Shown here: piece after piece, positions 35,894-47,960 of the stretch
How the letters are laid out: each line of letters opens with the position of its first letter
Numbering within the stretch: the stretch's first letter is position 1
The notes under the pieces: generated by a model
What the model was told of the DNA's origin: nothing
Seen by the model: the letters and a program-made list of their open reading frames with translations, nothing else
The model's database searches: none
Made by a program: the position numbers and the translations under genes
Source: Filobasidium wieringae
Lineage: Eukaryota; Basidiomycota; Tremellomycetes; Filobasidiales; Filobasidiaceae
Length of the DNA: 64,000 nt
NCBI GenBank assembly: GCA_001600055.1
Contig: BCIV01000002.1
Coordinates: forward strand, 190,287 to 254,286
Direction of reading: 5' to 3'

Positions 35894-38882
35894 ATGTCCA
35901 CGGGTATCTCATTTGCGGACCTCAACGTGAGTCGAGCTTATAAAGCTGGGAACTCATCTCAGAAGACTTGTACAAGGACGATCGATCTAATCAGCCAGAG
36001 ATGACAGGAATTTCTCGATTACTCGCTTCCTCGAGCGACTATTGTAAAACTACAGCAGATTATACAACACATCAACCAGACTAGTACTAGTGCAGTAAAA
36101 CTACCAAAGCAGGGACGTAAGGCGGACCTACTTGCATCGTATGTTCTAACGAGTCATCACTAGAGATGTTGAGCTTATACAGAATGTTCGTCATGCCGGT
36201 CATTCTTAGGATTGGACACACTTTAAAAAGCTTTCAAGCTAAAGGCGACCTACTTCGATATCAACAAGTCAGACAGTTATACAACGATCTAATGCGACCT
36301 TCTCATTATCCACATCCCAGCTCGTACTCCCCAACACCAGGGATGGTAAATCGTAAGCAGAGCTATCAGCTTGTCTAGTGAATGCATACTGACCTCTCCT
36401 TTCTAGCTCATGCATATAACAGCCCAGGACCATCATGGCAAACAAATGCAGCCACCGGGGCTCCATATGTAGCTTCAGGCGGACCAAGCACACCCGCTCG
36501 AATACCTACCGGTCCTAAGAGTGTAGTCGGACCACCAATGCTAGTCTGGAAAACAACTCCCGCATGGAAGGCTATCAAAGCAGTTTCGGACTTGTCAACT
36601 ATACCTGGTCAGCTCGGCACCATTCTTCTTTCACTTGACACGATCATCTAATACGGTTTTGTCATTGCAGCCATCGAGGAAGGACATACCCATGAAAAGA
36701 AAAGCAGAGCGTTAAATTTCGCCTGCGGCCCGGAGATTCTCGACCAAATCAAAATTGGGTACGTCGATAACTAGTAGAACTCTTAGAGAGAAGGCTGATA
36801 CTAACAGTACTTCGACGACAGAACCGCGGATTCACCAGTACGGAAAGCCTTAAGATTGTTTTGCACATCATCCGAATACTATCCCAGCTATCAGCAGACT
36901 GGTGTAGCCATCCCAATCGAGTTTCCCCATAGTTACGAAGTCACCCTCAACTCTACCTTGTTGAAGGTGCAAAAGGGGTTGAAGGGGAAAGCAAATACCG
37001 TGCCTCCAAGCGATCTGATGCAGGCCCGGGCTATGAAGCAGGTTCCCAACATGTATAACATGCTGTCACTTACGCACACCGGACCTAGTATGAGCAAAAA
37101 GACCAAACAACCGAAAGTCAGTTTGCGGTTAGATGAACACTTCATGACCTGGAATTCTTGCTGACGGTTTCCATGTTACAGAAATTCTTCATGCAGGTCT
37201 GTTTGACGGAAGTGACTAGTACAAACGAGATGAAGAGGCAGATCATGAGCCGCCGGAAAACGAAAGAAGACACTGTCCAAACAAGTACGGTATAGCTCGA
37301 TATGGCGCGGAGTAGGCAGACGTATTGATACTAGGTTTCACCTCGCAGTGAAATCGAAATCTGCAGAAGATGACATCGAAGTCGGCTCGACTAGATTATC
37401 CTTGAAGTGTCCCGTACGTCGCTCTGTCGACAGAGTCGTCGATCTATACTAATCGAATTACCTCTCATAGCTATCATATATCCGGATTAGCAACCCGATG
37501 CGATCTGACCATTGTACACATGTGCAGTGCTGTGATTTAGATTCCTGGATGATGATCAACGAATCCACTCCAAGTTGGACTTGTCCGAGTTGCGAACAGG
37601 AGCTGGCATTGGACAAGATCTTCATCGATGAGTGAGCGAAGCATTTGAAACCATTTGCATAGCCCGCTTGTGCTGAAGGCCACCTCTTAACAACTCTAGA
37701 TTCTTCTTATCAATCCTTTCTGCCTGTCCGGACTCGATCGACGAGGTCTTTCTGGAGGCAGACGGCGAATGGCATTCAGAAGATGGCAAATACGCTTCAG
37801 CAGAATGGAAAGCAGCCAATCCTCTACCCTTACCGAACCCTAGGCTTTTGGCCGGATCTAGTCGACCCTCACGAACGGCCACGCCGGAAGTCAAGGCTAA
37901 ACCGGAATCGCCTTCCGCTACTGAAGGGGTCAGTTCAAGAGGAACGGAGCCTCCGCCTTCTCGCCGAATCGAACCAGAGGTATTCGTCCTGGAGGATTCC
38001 GATGATGAAGATATGTCTGCTTCGGTACCGGCGCCATCGACTAGGAACGAGACTCCATATACGAATGGTAATGGCCGGCCAGCGCCTTTAGAGTTGGGAT
38101 CGTCTATGCCCCCCGAGTCATCAGTGGAACCATTGTCCGCGCTAACCAACGGAGGCCCTCCTGCTGTTTCTGGCGGAGTCATCGATCTATGTGATTCGTC
38201 AGATGAAGAGGATGATGAACCCTTGGCTGTGACGATGAGCGCGAGAATGGCGGATTCACGTATTCATGGTTCGAACGAAGAGGAGAACGGCTCAGGACCC
38301 TCGTATCTGGGCAAGAGAGGGAGGACGGCATCGGATGAAGATAGTCGATACAATGAAGCTACAGTTAGACAGAGAAGAAGAGTCACGTCGCCAGGAACTG
38401 ATGCTAGGAACGCAGCGATTTCTGCAATGGTAGAAGATTTCCGTCCCCTATCATCCCCCTCTACGCGTGAACATTTCCAGGTCGATCAACAATTACCTCG
38501 AATGGACAGCGTCGATTCCGATGGGAGGTATACTCCCGTCTCGAATCCTTATTTGTCTTCACCGCCTCATCGACCTCGCGGACCGGGCGAGAACCCTTGG
38601 CCGTTGCCGACCGAATCTTCATCTCGGGCAGGTTCAGCTTCGTTACCTCCTCCTCCTCTTAACCGTTACCCCTCGAATCTCCCTATTCCGAATACAAGAC
38701 CTTGGAGCCCAACAAGGTCATCCGCTTCCGATCGCGCTCTAAGCCATAACCAGAATGTAGATGCTCAAGAACGCAATATGAGTGAGACCCCGAACCCTCA
38801 GCCGGCCGGCCAAAACGGGCAGACGAGTGCACATAGGCCTTATTCATCACCTGCACTGCCTCCGTCATACTCGAAACCCTGA
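35894..38882 (+). CDS. SUMO E3 ligase, Siz/PIAS family
   Basis: Attaches SUMO to nuclear and septin substrates by bringing Ubc9 to them. The first exon MSTGISFADLN is joined to EFLDYSLPRATIVKLQQIIQ; with the following KQGRKADLL this forms a SAP-type DNA-binding domain. The PINIT domain spans about 36660-37290. The SP-RING (MIZ) zinc domain at about 37400-37620 shows LKCPLS, then DHCTHVQCCDLDSWM, then WTCPSCEQEL, the spacing of Siz/PIAS proteins. The large last exon is disordered. It contains VFVLEDSDDEDM and VIDLCDSSDEEDD, hydrophobic-acidic stretches that look like SUMO-interacting motifs. Several introns are in frame; the SAP-PINIT linker exons are the least certain. Confidence 0.88.
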
Positions 38883-39403
38883 TCTTGGAAACAGCGGAAT
38901 GTGCCGTATGGACGGATGTTAGCTATGGACGCGTAGTTTTCGCTCGGGAAAAGAGGAAGGTGGCCATTCATGTTCTATGGGTTTTGCCTGCGCGCGGCCG
39001 GTCGTGCGATTCAACATGATCGCGAGTCTGGGGCTGTTGGCGATTGAGATCAAATAATCCTGACGAAAGAGTGTTGGCAGTTCGAGTCGAATCGATGGGA
39101 GTTTTGCTTTGTTTTGTATGGAATGCTTACGAGCAGTGGTCTAGAAAAGTAGTAAAGTAGTAGCAATAATAATGACATATGATGATCGATATCGCTCGAA
39201 GTTGCCGGTAGCAATTAGCATCCGCAGCGGTACTGAGCATCAAAGGATATCTCATTCGGCTTCTGACTACAGATTCAACAGGAAAACAGGACAAGTCATA
39301 TCGTCACAACACCACCAACACCATAGTCAATCGCTCAGTTGGCCTAGCAGACCATTCATACAGGCCCCCTGCCAGGCGAACACCACATTCGGTTCACTCG
39401 ACG
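38883..39403. other. Intergenic, nothing recognised
   Basis: About 520 bases between two same-strand genes. It holds the 3' UTR of the SUMO ligase and the promoter of the RING gene; no other feature is seen. Confidence 0.4.
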
Positions 39404-41477
39404 ATGAGGATCGCTTTACCAATTGCGTTCTGCTTCCTGATGGACGGATTCATCATCGCTACCGGTCACCCTCTAGGTGACCCTTTCTCCGATCCCGATC
39501 ATGGTTACCATCTGGGATCTCTGTGGCATTCAGAGGACTCTGAAGGGAACCTGAAGCATCACAATATCCTGGATTGGGACGGTGAAGGTCCTACCCCGTG
39601 GCAATGGATGAGGGGCAAAACGGGAGGTTTCGCAGGATGGATCAATCCGTGGCAAGAAGGCGTTGTCGATATCATGGTGAGCACTAGATATTATCAACCA
39701 TTTCGTATCGATTGGCTGACGGATCTTATTACGGCTCATATAGATCGAACAAGATCGAAACATTACGATTGCTCATCGTCCGGCTGCGTTCCCATCCGAA
39801 CTCAACCCAGATCACTCATACCCTGTTGATGGTATTCTACGGAATATCACTGCCTTTCCTGAACTCCCATCTTCCTCTTCTCCCTCTGTATACGATCCGA
39901 TGTATGCCTGTGAACCTCTCACAACGCCACTCAAGCCTTTTGATCACTCGGCCGACCCGGAAGTTTCCACCCCGAAGAAGATCGCATTGGTCGTACGAGG
40001 GCATTGTTCTTTTTCTCACAAGGTCAGAGTTGCTCAGGCTAGAGGGGCCAGTGCTGTACTGGTTGCGGATGATGTGAGGCGCCCAGGAGAATTGGATGTG
40101 GAAGGTAGAGAAAGAGATGGTCTCCTTACAATGTATTCACCTGGTCAGTATCCCATCCGTCTCTTCTTCAATGACCCTCGAGCTTATCCCCGCTTCACGT
40201 CAATAGATGATACTGGGGACATTACTATCCCATCCTCGTTCATTTCTCGCGCCTCTTACCTTCTTATCCGAGACCTGCACAGGGATATGGAGAATGATGG
40301 TAAAGGTCATGGGATCTCAATCTCAATCAAACCAGATGACGGGTACGATTGGTATGCTCCTTCAATGATCGGACAATGAACCTTTTCGAGCTGAATGTTT
40401 CTCTACCATTGTCTTGAAACAGGCCTTTGACGGATATCTTGTTCTTCATCATGCTTCTCCCGACCTTGTTGACGGTAGTATCATTGCTCGTAGGAAGGTA
40501 TAGGCAGATGAGGTGAGACTCGCAAGATCCTCATACAGCAATGTCAATCACTTCTGACGACTACCATTATGTACAGACACCGTGAAGCCGAACGAGCTCC
40601 ACCAATGGTCGTATTGTCCTTACCTGAAACCGTCTGGACCCCTGAAGAATGGGAGAAGGAAGATTCGCCACCCCCCTCGGTCAAGCCTAAACCACGGTCT
40701 TACAGTCAGAGTTCGGAAGCGACCGAACAACCATCTCCAACTCTCTCTCAGCCCGTACCAATTCCGGCAAGCTCAACCAAGCAGGATGTAGAAGGCGAGA
40801 CCGAACATCAGTTGTTCAGTCCTTCACTACCGAGCCCACCTCTAGCTTCCACATCGGCATCACCTCGGCCGGTACAGATCGTGCCTAATCCAGCTAAGGT
40901 CAAGAAGGAGAGGAAGAAGTTTTTCCATGGGGATGAATGCTCCATTTGTCTCAACCAGTTCGAGCGTGGGGATCATGTCCGGATTCTACCCTGCGGACAT
41001 CTATTTCACAAGATAGAGGTTGATAATTGGTTGTTGGAGTGGAAGAAGCTGGTACGTTCCCTTTTAGGCGAGACTAAGGTGGCATCGTGCTAACACGAGC
41101 ATGTCTTTGATTAGTGTCCCGTTTGTCGAATGTGAGCAATGCCAATGCTGCCCCGATCTTGACCTGCTTGATCGATGCTCACACCTCTTGTTGATTTCAG
41201 GGACGTGACTCAACCTCTGACTGAAGCTGCACTTTCCGCATCTGCATCCACAACAACGACTCCTCTAGGGTCAGCTAACGTTCCGGACGGCATTCGTCCT
41301 CAACCTGGTCAAGGTAGATACGCTCGTCTAAGAGGGTTCCTCCCCTTCCAAAGGCTGTTCACTGCGACAGAAGAGGGTACTGTACAAGATCTTTCCAGTG
41401 AAGAAGGACTTGAGAGTCAGCCGAGGGACATCGAAGCAAATGAGAGAACAGCGTTGCTGAGGACTACTTCCTCTTAG
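39404..41477 (+). CDS. PA-TM-RING ubiquitin E3 ligase (RNF13/RMR-like)
   Basis: Predicted endosomal or vacuolar membrane E3. It starts with a signal peptide (MRIALPIAFCFLMDGF), followed by a lumenal domain with a protease-associated (PA) segment: KKIALVVRGHCSFSHKVRVA then ARGASAVLVADD. An intron that starts within GGTACGATTG|GTATGC joins the PA domain to a membrane helix, LTDILFFIMLLPTLLTVVSL, then RYRQMR. A Pro/Ser-rich cytosolic linker leads to a RING-H2 domain: CSICLNQFERGDHVRILPCG, then HLFHKIEVDNWL and CPVCRM. The last zinc ligands lie on a 17-nt exon (about 41115-41131). A tail follows, ending RTALLRTTSS. The domain order matches PA-TM-RING proteins exactly. Confidence 0.88.
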
Positions 41478-41981
41478 TTCGCTTTTGTAGTATTTCTCGT
41501 TCTATTTTGTAGCAGCATATATGTTGGCGGCTTTTCAGATTGTAGCTTTATGTTTGGTTTCGTGTCTATGTTATTATGCTCCACTCTCGGAAGGTATTTT
41601 TAAGAAATGCATACAGGTTTGGTTTCTAGCTCACAGCAGACAAAAGAATGAGAAGCTAAGAAGAAATGATCGGCAAGCCACCTTTCCGCGTCAGGAGAAG
41701 ACGCGCTGATCGGCAGTCAGCTATGCATCAATCCATACGTACTTGGTCACCTGCATCCTACCTGGTACTGGCCTGGCTCAGCTTTTCTGTGGATTGGCGT
41801 AATAATAATGGATGATCGTCGATGCTTCTTGCGATTGTCCTACAGCTTCTTGTGCCGGGACCGAATCCGATGATCAGAGGAAGACACAGGAAGATTGGGT
41901 ATCTACATCCTCCTATCTCACATCATCGATTGGGAAGTACCGTCGTTTCCCTTCAGATCAAACCTCCAGTACAGTCAAAGA
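41478..41981. other. Intergenic upstream of the small-gene array
   Basis: About 500 bases. No gene is recognised. Confidence 0.4.
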
Positions 41982-42397
41982 ATGCCTCCTAAACGTAAGC
42001 AAGAGGTCAGTATTGATCGATCTCCTGTGACTGTTTTCCAATCCACTTATGGTGGCTAAGATAGTTCGAGAGCGAGGAGGAATCACCCAAGAAGCAGCGC
42101 AAAGTCTGGAACGATTGTACGTCGCTCTTGGTTGATCACGATAAGGACTTTGGACTCTAACACAGAGTTGTTACAGATGAGATGGCCGCTATGTAGAAAG
42201 CGATCTACGAACTGGCCAAGCAGAATACGCAGATGCTCACTCAGCTTCCTGAGGTACGTATCGGTCCACATATCGGAGATGCTCGTAATCACTCGTTGAT
42301 CAAACATCATCCCTTGCAGCTCAAGGAGAACGATCGTTCTAACGCTAAACTGAACGTAAAGCTAAATCAGATCTTCAAGCCGTTGATGAAGAAGTGA
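41982..42397 (+). pseudogene. Small basic SANT-like protein, array copy 1, with nonsense codon
   Basis: First of five tandem paralogues with the same four-exon layout. The first exon is MPPKRKQE; the second gives FESEEESPKKQRKVWND; the third and fourth end in LNQIFKPLMKK. In the third exon, TAG at 42194-42196 replaces the conserved tryptophan codon TGG (AALWKAIYDVAK in copy 2). Splice sites are intact and no other damage is visible, so the stop looks recent. If translated, the product would stop after about 32 residues. Confidence 0.65.
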
Positions 42398-42697
42398 GGT
42401 AATAGTTTTCGAAATGTCAATTCGCTGTTCGGTAGGATTTAGGGATTTGGGATGTTGGGTGTTTCTGGAGCCTCTCATTATTGATCATACTGTACTGCTA
42501 TGCGAAACGAAACGGATGATCGTCGTGATCATGATTCGATCGTCCTTTGGCTTCTTCCTTCCATCTAGATCGGGTGGGTGGAGCGGATCATAAACTCCCA
42601 AGCGTTATATAGGAGCGTAGTTCTCATACGTATTCGATGTATACTATCTCTTCATCGACTCCTCTTCGACTACAATAACCATACGTAACCTTGGACA

Positions 42698-43116
42698 ATG
42701 CCCCCCAAGCGTAAACAGGAAGTGAGTTTCGGCATCGATGGAAAGAGTGACGGGTCAAGTCTGTGCTAAATATGGGATCCTTACTATCAGTTTGACGGTG
42801 ACGATAGTCCGCGTAAGAAGAAGAAGCTCTGGGACGAAGGTCAGTTCTCCTCAAGACGTTACCTTTCAGAACTCTCTGAGATATTTCGATGTGATTCGTA
42901 GAAGAGGTAGCTGCTTTGTGGAAAGCGATTTACGACGTAGCGAAAATTTCCATCCCGCAATTCGCCCAGCTTCCTATAGTAAGCAAAGAAGAATGGGGGT
43001 AGTGAGCGTCGCGCTGATTCTGGAACACACTTATTTAGCTCAAGCAGAATGGAAGGTCTACAGCCAACCTGCATGGGAAATTGGACGGACTTTTTAAGCC
43101 TTTGCTGAAGAAGTGA
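42698..43116 (+). CDS. Small basic SANT-like protein, array copy 2
   Basis: About 76 residues in four exons: MPPKRKQE, then FDGDDSPRKKKKLWDE, then EEVAALWKAIYDVAK...PQFAQLP, then LKQNGRSTANLHGKLDGLFK ending PLLKK. The basic N-terminus (KRK, KKKK) could be a nuclear signal. The pattern 'W-D-E-E......L' followed by 'GR(S/T).....K...L' resembles a Myb/SANT helix bundle (inference). No database family is claimed. The intron positions match the other copies. Short upstream and downstream spacers (about 300 bases each) hold nothing else. Confidence 0.7.
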
Positions 43117-43419
43117 TTTATGTTGAAGGTATCGGTCCTTCATGAACAATCGCATCATACCCCCGTCGAATCCACGTTGTTGTTTTTCGGCTGAAGCGAT
43201 CACTAGGTTAATCCGACGGCTTGTCACAAAAGAGCTTTCTTGCTTCTTGCCGATCATCCTTTACCGTAAATCTTATTCCTCGAATCGGGTCACGTTGCGT
43301 AGATAGGGATACCGCATGTGAAGTTACATATAGTGTGTCATCAAGTTGCAAGTTGGTTGACTCCCTTGCGTGCTCTTCATTCTTCGTCACTACCATCTGA
43401 CAGAAGACGCCAACTAGGA

Positions 43420-43852
43420 TGCCACCTAAGCGTAAACAGGAGGTCGGTCGAATGCCGTTCTGTGGACAGAATCATCGGGCTGACAATGGTGTACACGATA
43501 GTTCGATAGCAAGGATGGACCAGTCAAGAGAAGGAAGATGAAAGTCTGGGATGAAGGTCGTCCGCTTTCTCTATATTATCGTTCATCATTCTGGGTCTGA
43601 TGAGTGTCTACAGCGGAAACTGCTCTCTTATGGAAGGCGATTTACGATGTAGCCAAACAATCCGTCCCTCAATTCACCCAAATCCCGGAAGTAAGAACCC
43701 GTCGTCTCCTCAGCCTAACTAACATGGTAGGCGCGGGCTGATAAATTTTACTGCATTAAATTCCGTCTGTACAGTTCAAGGAGTATGGGAGGTCTACGGC
43801 GAACTTGCATGTGAAGCTGGACGGACTTTTTAGACAATTGATGAAGAAGTGA
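43420..43852 (+). CDS. Small basic SANT-like protein, array copy 3
   Basis: Closest to copy 2. It starts MPPKRKQE, then FDSKDGPVKRRKMKVWDE, then AETALLWKAIYDVAKQSVPQ, and ends FKEYGRSTANLHVKLDGLFR plus QLMKK. It has the same three introns and an intact frame. The near-identical first exon and final helix indicate a recent duplication with copies 1 and 2. Confidence 0.7.
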
Positions 43853-44187
43853 ATTCAATTCTTTGTTGTACGTCTTTGATGCGAGATCTGATACAGAAAT
43901 GGTGATGAGACATGAAAAAGAAAGGAGATCAACGACAGCGCGCGCGAGAATCCAATCATGAGAGGATCCATTTACCTTCATTCTGCGCTCTGCTCATCCG
44001 CTCATTGTTCCTCCATATCCAATGATAAGTATACTCGGCGAGTGTTGTACTTCGTATCGACTTCTTGGTTACTCCACATTCCACCTCGTCTCAACTTATA
44101 TCGTCAATCGATTAAAGCTACATCGAACCTCGACCTTCGCTAGACGCCTGAAACCACTGTTTGCTCCCGCTTGTTCACAGTAGCAGC

Positions 44188-44704
44188 ATGCCTAAGAGGA
44201 GATCCGTAAGCCGTCTTCTTCATGGCAGTAGCTCAATAGCGAAACCGACTCGGAAGAGCTTCCTTCTACATGATCGCAGCCTGAGGAAGGTGAAGACGAA
44301 CTCGTCTCTGTCAAAGGAGAACGACTCGATTCCCCTAAGAAACGTGCTTACAACAGGGTCGTCACCGAGAAGAAGGTCACTAAGCCTTGGGACGAACGTG
44401 AGTCTGTACGGTTGTTCAGGATTCTAGTACCTTGATCAATTTATGAACATTGCGTTCGGACGTTATAGGCGAGCTAGCTCTGCTATGGCAAGGGATATAC
44501 AGATTGACAAAGGAGAACATGCCGCAACTTGCACTCATTCCCGAAGTAAGCCTCCTTTCCCCATAGTGACGTCCAATGGATCATTCTGATTCTTCGAATG
44601 GGAATGGAATGATACGATAGTTGAAGGAGAATGGGAGGACGGCTTCTAGGTTGCACAACAAGGTCGATGCGATTTTCAAGGAACTAATGAAGGCTGCGAA
44701 ATAG
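44188..44704 (+). CDS. Small basic SANT-like protein, array copy 4
   Basis: More diverged member. The first exon is MPKRRS; a longer acidic-basic second exon contains PEEGEDELVSVKGE and KKRAYNR. The conserved part reads KPWDERELALLWQGIYRLTK, then MPQLALIPE, then LKENGRTASRLHNKVDAIFK, ending ELMKAAK. The tryptophan mutated in copy 1 is present here. The three introns are at the same relative positions. Confidence 0.7.
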
Positions 44705-44980
44705 TCGATGGAAGGTGTATGCGTGTGTTCATCTGTACCATAGAATGTATTTGTATCTGTATGGAAAGACCGGATTCGATATGGTGGTAGAACAAAAGGA
44801 GAGCAGTAGCGTTCTGTTGGGTTCTCATATGGATCCGCGTATGACAGATGATCAATCAAGAAGCCATCATTCCTCTGTACGTACACAAATGGTCGAAGTC
44901 ATCAACGCACACATTTCCCCTCTATATCGTCCCATAACCTGTATTTCAGCTCGAACTTCAAGTCAAACTATCCAAGAATA

Positions 44981-45480
44981 ATGCCTCGCGCCAATAAGAA
45001 CGTATGTCACCTGTTGCCACTCTATCTTTCTGGCAATCTGCTGAGTGACCGCTTACGACGGATTCAATAGTCTGAAAAGGATCAGAAACCGGGTTTAAAC
45101 ACTCCGGCTACTGCGGGAAGAGCAAAGTATCAGCATACGGGTGATCGCAAGTCCGTCAAAACATGGGAAGAGCGTAAGTCTCGGCTGATTTGGTTTCGGC
45201 TAGGAATTAACTCTTCAATTCCGGCTATTCATGTTGTCCAGCGGAACTGAGCGCTCTATATGCTGGGATGTTCGCTATTCTAAAGCAGAACGTGTCTGCG
45301 TTAAGTGCGATCCCTGAGGTCAGTGGCTGAGTCACCGGAGCGGGATGTTCGAACTGACAACTATGCTTACATACTCAGGTCAGAGCGAATGGTAGGACAT
45401 CTTCCAACATCCACAAGAAGCTCGAGAGTCTGTTCAAGGACAAGATCAAGACGACAAAATCAAAGGTCCCGTTGAAATAG
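44981..45480 (+). CDS. Small basic SANT-like protein, array copy 5
   Basis: Most diverged member. The first exon is MPRANKN; the second gives SEKDQKPGLNTPATAGR and ends SVKTWEE. The conserved part reads PELSALYAGMFAILKQNVSA, then LSAIPE, then VRANGRTSSNIHKKLESLFK, and a Lys-rich tail ending KVPLK. The tryptophan of copies 2-4 is Tyr here. The same intron positions confirm homology despite low identity. Confidence 0.65.
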
Positions 45481-45637
45481 CTTCCGGATGGGTTGCTTCT
45501 GTATGACGAATTTGGTTCCGGATGTATCGATCGAGATGAGAATATGAACCGAACACGATTCGTTCAATTTCCTAAAACTCCTACATTGCCATCTGCAAAA
45601 CACTCAATACTAGACACCAGACAAACAGACAGTTACC

Positions 45638-46445
45638 ATGACACCCGCACCTCAGTTCTACTCTCAACTCAAGGCATCTGGGCCAGTACCATGCATCACC
45701 CCGGGGACGATCCAAGCCAACAAAGGTTATTCCCCTGACCTAGCTTCTCAGATCGCCGATCCTCTATTCCACCCAGCCATCGAAGTCGGATTACACTTGC
45801 TCAATGGGGATCTATATTCGGCTCATTTCCTCGCTAGGAAAATGCAGAACGATCAGTACGGGTGAGTCCGGAAAGGGAGGGTCGAGTTTGGTAGACCGTC
45901 TCGATCGCTAACACTACTCGACCTACTTACTTACTACCTTTCGATCCAGGATGTGGCTCCACGGGATCCTCCACCGTTACGAAGGAGATTTGACAAACGC
46001 TAAAGCATGGTACAAAGGTCTTGATGAGGAAAAACTGATCGAATGTCCCGTATACTCCAAATCCTCGTCACCCTCCTCATCCGATCCGGCTCACCATGAA
46101 GGTTTCCTCCTCATCGATCAGGTCGGGATCGTAGGTAGGGGGTTCGGATCGACTAAACTCAGACAACAGTATGGAGATAAAGCCATCGGGTTCCCCGAAA
46201 GCGCTCCTTCTGAAAGTCAGCTCGAGGATGAAAAGAAACGTCTATTAGGACAGGACGACAAGGGGAAAAAGGAGGTGGATGGGAAATGTTGGGAAGAGCT
46301 GGTTTGGCTCGTCGACAAGCTCGTCGAGATGTATTCTTGGGACAAGAACGTCGAAGGCACGAAAGGATACACGGAAAGCACCGAGCAGCAGAAGGAGATC
46401 AGCAGAAAGATGGTCGGAGGAGGTGAAGGCATTCGCAAGTTCTGA
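45638..46445 (+). CDS. Conserved fungal hypothetical protein
   Basis: About 240 residues in two exons with one intron (about 45862-45950). No function is recognised. Conserved-looking segments include HPAIEVGLHLLNGDLYSAHF, then LARKMQ, then WLHGILHRYEGDLTNAKAWY. The repeated helix pattern with small residues resembles an alpha-helical (TPR-like) fold, but this is not certain. The C-terminal third is charged. It is convergent with uL13. Confidence 0.65.
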
Positions 46446-46617
46446 GCTTGACCTTTCAGGGAACGAGAGAGATGTAACCCAAAACTTGTAGCGATAATTG
46501 CAAACGAAATTCCCATGCAATGTGCTTTTCCACCCATTACACAAAATCATCGTCTAAACAGCTACAAGGTTGAAGCCTACACATAAACGCTCAAAGTAAC
46601 CCGTAAAGGTGATGCGC

Positions 46618-47960
46618 TTAGTATCCGTGGGCAGCGAGCTGCTCGGATCCTCCGAAGGTGACGGAAGAAGCAGCCTTCTCTCGGAGCTTGAGGGAGGCGA
46701 CCTGGAGAATGGCAACGACACCAATCAGTATATCGTTACAAGAAACGATTCAACAGCATCGCTCAACTCACCTTGCGCTCGTGGTAAGCCTGTCCCTTGG
46801 CCTTCCTCTTCTCCTCCAACTTGTCGACAACGTCCTTGTAACCCCAACCGACCTCGTGAGACAACCTCTTCAAGGTACAGTACTTCCTGCCGGGCTTGAG
46901 ACGGAGGACACGGAGAGCGGCGGGAACGACCATCTTCTTGACCTTGTCCTGGGCAGGGGGAACACCCTCGAAGAGAGAGAGACGGGTGAGAGCGGCAGCA
47001 CCTCGGGAAGACTTGTGGGGAATCATTCCCCTGATGGCCTTGTAGAGGATCCTGGAGGGAGCTCGGAAGTGGAAAGGTCCGGACTTCCTGGGGTTACTGT
47101 GTGAAGGAAGAGCAAGAGTGGTCAGTAACTGGATCAAGAGTTGTAGAGGTCGAGATGACGTACACCAAATGCTTCTCTAAAGGCATTGTAAAGAATGGAT
47201 CGTTAGTCTGCCTGATCTCCAGACCTATGTATATGACCACAACTGACTGTGCAAGTAAGCGTGGTATCGGAGCTGGATGGGTACGATAGACGTCAGCCCA
47301 CGGGGTCTAGCAATTCTATCCCACACCGCATACGCACCTTGTTCCTGAAGAAAGATCCAGAGATGTTGATCTCCTCACATCGAACGACAGTCACCTTCTG
47401 ACCGGAAAGGATCTATTTTACCCAAACGAGTGGGGAACGAACAAAAAAACAAGCACACAGAGGTAACTTGCGCAATCAGCCCTCCGTTTCCGGTTAGAGC
47501 ATGCTTTTGATTTCGGCCTTCGTCTGCCTGGGACGGGGTACGCCCACTATCGCAAGGGATTTGGGGCTGGGACGAAACATGGTCTGACGCTCTGTGCTCC
47601 TGGGAGGGTGATCGGCGTCCCACGTTGTCATCGTTCCCGCCTTATCGCTCTTTCATACCGCCTAGCGACCCTTCACATATACGTTCTTGCGAACGAGGGT
47701 GACTCTCGTCTTTCCCTCTTGTATGCCTCGTTGCCCAATAGAAGAACGCAATTCTGCATCCAGCGACCCCGTCCCGGATCATCCTCCCGCTTGCCAGCTC
47801 GGACAGAGATAGGGAAGATGAATCCGCATCCAGCTTGATAATCTTTTTCTGCTCCGAAGAACTAATCTGTACACACCTGCTTCGCGACGATGGAAGCGAG
47901 ACGACCGAGAAGGTGGCCTTTGCCATCAATGACAACGGGTTGAGCGGAGAAGGAGGACAT
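46618..47960 (-). CDS. RPL16: Large ribosomal subunit protein uL13 (RPL16/L13a)
   Basis: Component of the cytosolic 60S subunit. The first exon encodes [20 protein letters not shown] and LASIVAKQ. A long intron (47413-47873, about 460 nt) follows, as is common near the start of ribosomal protein genes. Next comes [20 protein letters not shown] and FFRNK, then a short exon LRYHAYLH, a 13-nt exon (47164-47176) completing KKHLV, and [15 protein letters not shown]. The C-terminal exons give [20 protein letters not shown] and end [11 protein letters not shown]. The length of about 200 residues is normal. Confidence 0.95.

Noticed and set aside
47413..47873. Box C/D snoRNA in the long first intron of uL13
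   Set aside because: Vertebrate L13a introns host snoRNAs, so I looked. Only a weak C-box-like GATGA was seen and no D box at a suitable distance on the gene strand.
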